64,000 nucleotides of DNA, from positions 62,001-126,000 of the forward strand of contig JBOEHE010000020.1 in assembly GCA_050633785.1 (NCBI GenBank), in the 5' to 3' direction. Position 1 is the first letter of the stretch. Each line of letters begins with the position of its first letter. The notes beneath the pieces are model-generated. The model was not told the origin of the DNA, searched no databases, and saw only the letters and a program-made list of their open reading frames with translations. Of the stretch, positions 58,416 through 64,000 are shown in pieces. The DNA is from CALKZN01 sp050633785. Its GTDB lineage: Bacteria > Pseudomonadota > Gammaproteobacteria > Arenicellales > Arenicellaceae. The position numbers and the translations under genes were made by a program.

Positions 58416-58985
58416 ATGATGAAGAAAGACACGAAAGCACAGATCTTATCCGCTGCAAAAGCATTTGCTCAAAGCAAAGGGTTCAACGCATTCAGCTATG
58501 CTGACATCGCGGCCGAAGTGGGTATACGCAAAGCAAGTATTCATCACCATTTCCCGACTAAGAGTGATCTCGAGTTGGAATTAGTCAGGCTATACCATCA
58601 GGATTTTCTCGATCTGATGCAAGACATTGAAAAAAAACACAACAATGCTCTTGATCGATTACGTGCTTATGCTGAGACCTATTTGTCCACTCTGATAAAC
58701 GGCAATATCTGCTTATGTGGAATGATGGCTTCTGACATCAATGCCTTACCTGAGACACTGAAATTACCGTTAAACAATTTCTTTACTGCGCATTCACAAT
58801 GGCTGGCGCAGACACTAAAAATTGGCCGTGAGTCTGGAGAATTAGAATTCATTGGAGAACCGGAGCAACGTGGCCAAACCCTGTTAGCCACCCTGCAAGG
58901 CGGGCTGATTATTGCTCGCACTTCTGATGATACCAACCTGTTTCAATCTCTGTTGGATGACTTGATAAAAGGCATTTCAGCGTGA
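58416..58985 (+). CDS. TetR-family repressor
   Basis: The 189-residue protein starts at ATG 58416 (a TTG extension to 58395 overlaps the operator, so it is unlikely). The TetR HTH is AAAKAFAQSKGFNAFSYADIAAEVGIRKASIHHHFPTK (read in parts), followed by a helical ligand domain with two Cys in NICLCGMM, a pattern seen in electrophile-sensing NemR-like repressors. It is followed 45 bases later by an SDR gene, preceded by the second operator. Confidence 0.85.
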   Translation: MMKKDTKAQILSAAKAFAQSKGFNAFSYADIAAEVGIRKASIHHHFPTKSDLELELVRLYHQDFLDLMQDIEKKHNNALDRLRAYAETYLSTLINGNICLCGMMASDINALPETLKLPLNNFFTAHSQWLAQTLKIGRESGELEFIGEPEQRGQTLLATLQGGLIIARTSDDTNLFQSLLDDLIKGISA

Positions 58986-59007
58986 TTGCTTTTTTTTACC
59001 TTATTAA

Positions 59008-59023
59008 CCTACCTACTAGAAGG
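59008..59023 (+). promoter_or_regulatory. TetR-type operator B
   Basis: CCTACCTACTAGAAGG is the reverse complement of operator A with one change (15 of 16 positions). It lies just before the SDR start and overlaps its ribosome binding site. Confidence 0.7.
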
Positions 59024-59030
59024 ATGTAAA

Positions 59031-59798
59031 ATGACTAAAAATACACTTAACAATAAAACGGCAATTATCACTGGCGGCACAAGTGGCATTGGCTTGGCAA
59101 CGGTTAAACGCCTAACCGCCCAAGGGACGAATGTGATCATGATTGGACGTAAAGCCGACAAAGGACACAAGATTGCCAAATCACATGAGAACACCGTTTT
59201 TATACAGGCCGACATAAGCTCAATAAACGAGGTTGAGGCACTGAGCAAAGAGCTTACGCAACACTATGAAACCATCAACTATCTGGTCAACAATGCCGGT
59301 ATTTTTTCTCCCAAGCCATTTCTGGAACACAATCTTGCCGATTACGATTCCTATCAGGACATCACACGCGGCACCTATTTTCTAACCCAGGCGATAAGCA
59401 GACACATGCTCAGCAAAAAAACCAAAGGTTCGATAGTCAATGTGGGTTCCATGTGGGCTCACCAAGCTATTAAAGCAACACCGTCTTCAGCCTACTCTGT
59501 CGCTAAAGCAGGTGTGCATGCTTTAACTCAACATCTGGCAATGGAACTGGGTGAACACAATATTCGTGTCAACGCAGTGGCACCAGCAATTGTAGAAACC
59601 TCAGTCTATGAAAGTTTCATTCCTGTGGAGCAAATCAAAGAGACTTTGCAAGGCTTTAACGCATTTCACCCTATTGGCCGAATTGGCACTGCGGACGATG
59701 TGGCGGCAGCAATTGAGTTCCTGTTAGGAGAGCAATCTTCCTGGACAACTGGGGCCACACTGAATGTTGATGGAGGTGTTATGGCGGGACGTAACTAG
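59031..59798 (+). CDS. Short-chain dehydrogenase/reductase
   Basis: The 255-residue SDR starts at ATG 59031 (MTKNTLNNK; AGAAGG upstream), not at the earlier in-frame codon. Motifs: ITGGTSGIGLATV, LVNNAGIF and the catalytic YSVAKAG. NVDGGVMAGRN is a typical C-terminal end. NAD(P)-dependent reduction of a small carbonyl or quinone is likely. Control by the adjacent TetR-type repressor via operator B suggests induction by its substrate. Confidence 0.85.
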   Translation: MTKNTLNNKTAIITGGTSGIGLATVKRLTAQGTNVIMIGRKADKGHKIAKSHENTVFIQADISSINEVEALSKELTQHYETINYLVNNAGIFSPKPFLEHNLADYDSYQDITRGTYFLTQAISRHMLSKKTKGSIVNVGSMWAHQAIKATPSSAYSVAKAGVHALTQHLAMELGEHNIRVNAVAPAIVETSVYESFIPVEQIKETLQGFNAFHPIGRIGTADDVAAAIEFLLGEQSSWTTGATLNVDGGVMAGRN

Positions 59799-59901
59799 AG
59801 TCTGTTAACACTCAACCCAATAGAGAACTCTCTGAGAACCTCAAGGATGAGTTTTTCTTAAACAATAGATCTATATCAACCAGAAAAATGAGGAAACAAC
59901 A

Positions 59902-60135
59902 ATGAAACATAATATTCACCCACACTATCAAGCTGTAAGCATTAAATGCACTCATTGCGACACTATTATTTCTACCCGATCAACTTTGTGCAAGGATATC
60001 AACATTGATATTTGCTCCAACTGTCATCCATTTCATAGTCATAAAAGCAGGACATTGGATGACAAAGGCCAAGTTTATAAGTTTCGACAACGGTTTCCTG
60101 CAAAGGCTATTCGCCCACATTCCTTCCAGAGCTGA
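59902..60135 (+). CDS. Ribosomal protein bL31 paralogue (zinc-binding form)
   Basis: The 77-residue protein resembles bL31: MKHNIHPHYQAVSIKC, STRSTLCKDINIDICSNCHPF, then GQVYKFRQRF. Zinc ligands CTHC (residues 16-19) and CSNC (38-41) are present, so it is the C+ form. The remaining segment is divergent (HKSRTLDD; extra C-terminal tail), so this may be a paralogue of the main rpmE. GAGGAA lies upstream of ATG 59902. It stands alone, with its own promoter region. Confidence 0.8.
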   Translation: MKHNIHPHYQAVSIKCTHCDTIISTRSTLCKDINIDICSNCHPFHSHKSRTLDDKGQVYKFRQRFPAKAIRPHSFQS

Positions 60136-60180
60136 TACAATAGGTTTTTTGTTTTAAAATGCCTACTACAAGCAAAACCT

Positions 60181-61155
60181 ATGCGAACTATTCTTGCCCC
60201 CATGGAAGGCGTCGTTGATTGCGGAATGCGCGATGTACTCACGCAAATTGGCGGCTATGACCGTTGCGTCACGGAATTCATTCGCGTCACTGAACAGTTG
60301 TTACCCAAGCATATTTTTGAGCGATTTTCCCCTGAACTCAACTCAGGCGGGATGACTCCTGCGGGAGTGCCTGTCTATTTGCAGTTACTCGGAGGCAACT
60401 ATAAATACATGGCACTCAATGCGCAACGCGCACAACAACTGGAACCTCCCGGTATTGATATCAATTTCGGTTGTCCATCAAAGACCGTGACCAAGAATGA
60501 TGGCGGCTCAGCATTGTTGCGCGAACCGCAACGAGTTGGAGATATTGTTGCTGCTGTTCGCGATGCTGTTGATCCCGCAATACCAGTGACAGCCAAAATT
60601 CGTTTAGGTTTCGACCATCATGACCATCTACTGGAAATTGCCAGCAATATTGCGGAAGCAGGAGCCAATGAGCTATGCATTCACGCGCGCACACGACAAG
60701 ACCGTTATAAACCTCCAGCATATTGGTCGGCCGTGAAAGCTGTTTCGCAGTTGATTAATATTCCGGTCATCATTAACGGAGAAATCTGGTCGATAGCCAA
60801 TGCCCAAAAAGCCCGCCTGGAAAGCGGTTGCCAAGACATTATGCTTGGCCGCGGCGCTCTGACTTGCCCGGACCTGGCAGCCAGCATTCATGCTGACTAT
60901 CATGGCAGCAAACATCAGGTGATGAGCTGGCCTGAAACACTGGAAATGATTGTGCGTTACCTTCATTCCTCGAAAAACAAACATCCCTTATTTGTCAGTA
61001 ATCGCTCAAAGCAATGGTTAGTTTTCCTGCAAATGCATTATCCTCAAGCCAAAGAATTATTCCATAAGATAAAACGCATGAAAGAAGCTGATGACGTATT
61101 CCATGCTATTAAAGAACACCTATCAACAGCAAACGTCTCAGACAGTCATTTATAG
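60181..61155 (+). CDS. dusC: tRNA-dihydrouridine(16) synthase
   Basis: This FMN enzyme reduces uridine-16 in tRNA D-loops. The 324-residue protein shows LAPMEGVVDCGMRDVL, the catalytic-Cys segment DINFGCPSKTVTKNDGGSALL, ELCIHARTRQDRYKPPAYW and GRGALTCPDLA. The VTEFIRVTEQLLP and RQDRYKPPAYW elements match the DusC type. The 3' end overlaps the convergent YgjP-like gene by 10 bases. Confidence 0.93.
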   Translation: MRTILAPMEGVVDCGMRDVLTQIGGYDRCVTEFIRVTEQLLPKHIFERFSPELNSGGMTPAGVPVYLQLLGGNYKYMALNAQRAQQLEPPGIDINFGCPSKTVTKNDGGSALLREPQRVGDIVAAVRDAVDPAIPVTAKIRLGFDHHDHLLEIASNIAEAGANELCIHARTRQDRYKPPAYWSAVKAVSQLINIPVIINGEIWSIANAQKARLESGCQDIMLGRGALTCPDLAASIHADYHGSKHQVMSWPETLEMIVRYLHSSKNKHPLFVSNRSKQWLVFLQMHYPQAKELFHKIKRMKEADDVFHAIKEHLSTANVSDSHL

Positions 61156-61652
61156 ATCGAACCACCGGTTTCCAGTTGCAGCAAATACAGGCGTGTATCA
61201 AATTCGAGCTGGTGATAGTCAGGCAACATATGCTGACATAAACGATAAAAAGCCTTGTTATGGTCTTTTTCCTTCAAGTGAGCCAGTTCATGCACCACAA
61301 TCATGTTTAAAAATGCTTCTGGCGCTTTTTGAAATACATCACTGATGCGGATTTCATTTTTACTTTTCAACTTTGAGCCTTGAACTCTGGCAACATAACT
61401 GTGCAAGCCGAGAGCGTGGTGCACTACATGCAGTTTATTATCATAAACCACCTTGCTCAATGGGGCAGACTTTCGCAGATATTGTTTCTTCACAGACACC
61501 ACATAAGCACGCAAGTCCTGGTCATTAGCCACTTGATGGGTTTGCGGGTATCGACCCAACAGAAAATCGGCCAACCTGTTCTGATCGACCAATGCCTGCA
61601 CTTGGGCAATCACCTCAGGTGAACAGTGCTTAAAATACTGGTGTATTGGCAT
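61146..61652 (-). CDS. YgjP-like zinc metallopeptidase
   Basis: The 168-residue protein has the gluzincin motif VVHELAHLKEKDH, in which HExxH carries the zinc and the catalytic Glu, followed by NKAFYRLCQHMLPDYHQLEFDTRLYL as in the YgjP/M48-like family. No signal peptide is visible. Its activity in cells is little known. It is convergent with dusC. Confidence 0.85.
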   Translation of the reverse strand: MPIHQYFKHCSPEVIAQVQALVDQNRLADFLLGRYPQTHQVANDQDLRAYVVSVKKQYLRKSAPLSKVVYDNKLHVVHHALGLHSYVARVQGSKLKSKNEIRISDVFQKAPEAFLNMIVVHELAHLKEKDHNKAFYRLCQHMLPDYHQLEFDTRLYLLQLETGGSIYK

Positions 61653-61766
61653 AGGGTTAAAATTTCACAATATCACTGATGACAACAAGTCTGGTATTTA
61701 ACCACAATTCTCGCCCAGAAATACTCTAGAATACCAATCACCCAATAAGCCATCGACATAAAACGA

Positions 61767-63146
61767 ATGAGAAGAAGACCTCAAACCAGACAAAAACGAC
61801 CTGTTGATAAAACACCCAGAGACACGACCATTACCGCATTGACCCATGATGGTCGAGGCATTGGTCGACGTGAGGATGGGAAAGTTATTTTTATTAATGG
61901 CGCTTTACCCGGTGAGACGGTGCGTTATGTTGAAGTTGAAAATCGTCGTAAATTTTCTATAGGAAGTACTCTCGAAATACTACAGGCATCAGAACACCGG
62001 GTTGCCCCTAAATGCCCAGTCTATGATCGTTGCGGAGGGTGTGTACTGCAACACCTGGACCCAAACTGGCAGATACACCATAAACAACAAAACCTGCTGG
62101 ATAATTTTCAAAGAATCGGTGGTTTACAGCCAGAAACTATTATTCCTGCAATGATGGATACACATTGGAACTATCGTCGACGTGCCAAATTCTCTGTCCA
62201 ACTTGAAGCACAAACAGATACACTGGCCATCGGCTTTAAAGAACATGCCAGCAGCCGAATTCAGGCCACTGACAGCTGCGATATAGTACATCCTGAAATA
62301 TCCGCATTATTACCTGCTGTGCGCAACACACTCCAAGGTTTGGAGGGGAAAAGAACAATTTCTCACATTGAATTCTGTGTTGCGGATAACGCTACAGCCA
62401 TGATCATTGGGCACACCAACAAACTGGCTCAAGATGATCTATCGACAATCACAAGGTTTGCCAGAGACAATCAATTAGAATTGTTCCTGCAGACTGACAA
62501 GTCAAAGACTATTGTTCCTGTAAACGATGACATAGATGGAGAGACCCAAGACACAGCAACACCTCTTTTTTACGAGTTCACAGAATTTGCTATCAAAGTA
62601 GAGTTTCTTCCAACTGATTTCATTCAAGTCAATGCTAACATCAATGAACAACTAGTCAGTCAGGCCATCGAATTGTTGGATATTCAATCGGATGATAATG
62701 TGTTGGATTTATTCAGCGGTGTTGGCAACTTTACTCTGCCTTTGGCGCGTAAAGCACACCATGTCATTGGTGTTGAAGGAGAACAGAGTCTGGTTGACCG
62801 AGCCAAGCATAATAAAGAGTTGAATCAACTCGAACATGTGAACTTTTTTACAGCCAACTTATTCACAGATATCATGACAGCCAACTCAAATGGAGAGTGG
62901 TTTACGCAGAGCTTTGATAAAATCCTACTTGATCCGCCTCGCGCTGGAGCAATGCAAATGATCAAACATTTGGATCGATTTAAGGCTAGCAAGGTAGTAT
63001 ATGTTTCCTGCGATCCAGCCACCCTCGCCCGCGATGCAAAAACCATGGTTAATGATCACGGCTATCATCTGGCGAAAGCGGGTGTGATCGATATGTTTCC
63101 ACAAACGGCACACGTCGAGTCCATCGCAGTTTTTGAGAAACGTTAA
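61767..63146 (+). CDS. rlmD: 23S rRNA (uracil-1939-C5)-methyltransferase
   Basis: RlmD methylates U1939 of 23S rRNA. The 459-residue protein has an N-terminal TRAM domain (ITALTHDGRGIGRREDGKVIFINGALPGE), an Fe-S cluster motif (CPVYDRCGGCVLQH with a fourth Cys near residue 170), and a C-terminal SAM domain: FSGVGNFTLPLA and the catalytic segment DPPRAGA ... VVYVSCDPATLARD with the nucleophile Cys. ATG 61767 fits. Confidence 0.95.
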   Translation: MRRRPQTRQKRPVDKTPRDTTITALTHDGRGIGRREDGKVIFINGALPGETVRYVEVENRRKFSIGSTLEILQASEHRVAPKCPVYDRCGGCVLQHLDPNWQIHHKQQNLLDNFQRIGGLQPETIIPAMMDTHWNYRRRAKFSVQLEAQTDTLAIGFKEHASSRIQATDSCDIVHPEISALLPAVRNTLQGLEGKRTISHIEFCVADNATAMIIGHTNKLAQDDLSTITRFARDNQLELFLQTDKSKTIVPVNDDIDGETQDTATPLFYEFTEFAIKVEFLPTDFIQVNANINEQLVSQAIELLDIQSDDNVLDLFSGVGNFTLPLARKAHHVIGVEGEQSLVDRAKHNKELNQLEHVNFFTANLFTDIMTANSNGEWFTQSFDKILLDPPRAGAMQMIKHLDRFKASKVVYVSCDPATLARDAKTMVNDHGYHLAKAGVIDMFPQTAHVESIAVFEKR

Positions 63147-63336
63147 ATGGATATTAAACATTTCAGAGCACACCTGGCTTTGAACCTGAATCGGCAAGAT
63201 CAAGTTCAGATTGTTCTGAATAAAGCTTATTATTGAATAATGTATTCACAAGGCCACCTTTTATTATCTATACTCAAACCGAAGATATTTTATGACTCAG
63301 GCACGAGTTTAGATTGATAAAGGAATAAAGACGAAG

Positions 63337-64000
63337 ATGATCCAGCACACCAGCATTATTCTATCCGGGTTCAGCATTATCAGTATTTTCGTATTGCTGG
63401 GTATCTATCTGTTTTCCTTACCCAATATGAGTAAAACATTAGCTGGAAAATTTTTCTGCACCATCACTTTGCTGAGCATAGCTCTGGTGCAAGTTGGACA
63501 TTATTTATATTTCACGCAGGGCAGCAATCTACTCGAGTCTCGATTCTTCTGTTCGTTGTTAGTGATCATTCCTCCGGTTTTTTTCTGCTTCGGGCGAGAG
63601 GTATTATTTGTCGATGTTCGTTATACAAAATACGATTTACTGCACGGTATGCCTATTCTGTTAAGCCTGTTTCTGCAAGTTCAACTATTACCCAGTTTTG
63701 CTTTTCTGTTTGGCACTGTCTATACCTTCTGGTTTACTCGAGCTATCTACAAATTACGCCACGAAAGCCGTCGTTTCAAATTCGAAATATTCTTTTTCGG
63801 CTTATTCGCCGCCATGGCCTTGTCAGCTCTGGCACTAGGATTATTACTGCCTTTTATCGATGACAGCATTTTTCATATCAGCTATTCAAATGCAATCGCC
63901 ATTGCTATTCTACTCATCATAAGCTCATTATTGATTTTTCCAGAACTACTTAGTGATATTCTATTAATCGCGGAACTGGCCTATACGAAAACAAAGCTTC
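63337..64000 (+). CDS. Membrane-bound AraC-type regulator, truncated by window edge
   Basis: The frame from ATG 63337 runs off the window after about 221 codons. About seven TM helices are seen, with the end LLSDILLIAELAYTKTKL, which in the related proteins leads into the AraC-type HTH domain. The layout matches the complete gene at 18193. It should be a membrane-embedded transcription factor; the target is unknown. Confidence 0.7.
   Translation, partial: MIQHTSIILSGFSIISIFVLLGIYLFSLPNMSKTLAGKFFCTITLLSIALVQVGHYLYFTQGSNLLESRFFCSLLVIIPPVFFCFGREVLFVDVRYTKYDLLHGMPILLSLFLQVQLLPSFAFLFGTVYTFWFTRAIYKLRHESRRFKFEIFFFGLFAAMALSALALGLLLPFIDDSIFHISYSNAIAIAILLIISSLLIFPELLSDILLIAELAYTKTKL

Noticed and set aside
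1..64000. CRISPR array, rRNA, tRNA, prophage or insertion sequence
   Set aside because: I found no regularly spaced direct repeats, no rRNA or tRNA sequence, and no transposase or phage structural gene. The only repeats are those listed.

Overview
The window looks like chromosome of a moderately AT-rich marine gammaproteobacterium. The reasons are gammaproteobacterial-type housekeeping genes (rlmD, dusC, hslO, uppP, cca, pyrE, selO, a folM-like reductase), MipA/OmpV-type outer-membrane proteins, a TAXI-type TRAP transporter, and a gene closely resembling the DMSP lyase dddP. I see no rRNA, tRNA, CRISPR array, prophage or intact insertion sequence.

Layout. 0-5.5 kb: small secreted or membrane proteins on the minus strand, with decayed gene fragments at 1.9-3.2 kb. 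5.7-9.9 kb: an OmpR-type response regulator and histidine kinase followed by a MipA/OmpV protein and a DUF6279-type lipoprotein. 9.9-13.4 kb: an RNA-ligase locus (rtcB plus two uncharacterised genes) preceded by a promoter and a candidate structured RNA, back to back with a consensus sigma-54 promoter that drives a 65-residue protein. 13.4-19.8 kb: selO, a PspA-like gene paired with a polytopic membrane protein and a divergent HTH regulator, a membrane-bound AraC-type regulator, then gene remnants. 19.8-27 kb: a LysR-regulated catabolic locus (class III aminotransferase, DUF849/BKACE enzyme, TAXI binding protein, fused TRAP permease). 27-28.4 kb: a four-gene MerR-type operon. 28.4-35.8 kb: serine hydrolase, AmpG-like transporter, xthA, pyrE, cca and a large secreted CxxCH protein. 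35.9-39.3 kb: DddP, a VOC protein and a TetR/SDR pair. 39.3-53.2 kb: a mix of metal, transport, repair and envelope genes.

53.6-58.2 kb is the clearest accessory island. Eight small minus-strand genes are separated by sequences with the RYYYAAC ... GTTRRRY ends and internal dyads of integron attC sites, and several genes stop inside the attC. No integrase is present, so the segment is best described as a CALIN-type cassette cluster, or the distal part of an integron whose integrase lies outside the window. Conserved genes resume at 58.4 kb (TetR/SDR pair, bL31 paralogue, dusC, YgjP-like protease, rlmD).

Regulatory logic is unusually visible. There are two TetR-type genes, each with a matching operator in front of itself and of its SDR partner; two promoters with the 19-bp spacer typical of MerR-family control; a 12-bp-arm dyad in front of the aminotransferase gene; and a canonical -24/-12 promoter. 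The most promising undescribed material is the rtcB locus (candidate leader RNA, EIQSD-motif partner protein, sigma-54-driven small protein) and the cassette cluster. Functional calls rest on motifs and recalled family features read by eye; no database search was possible.
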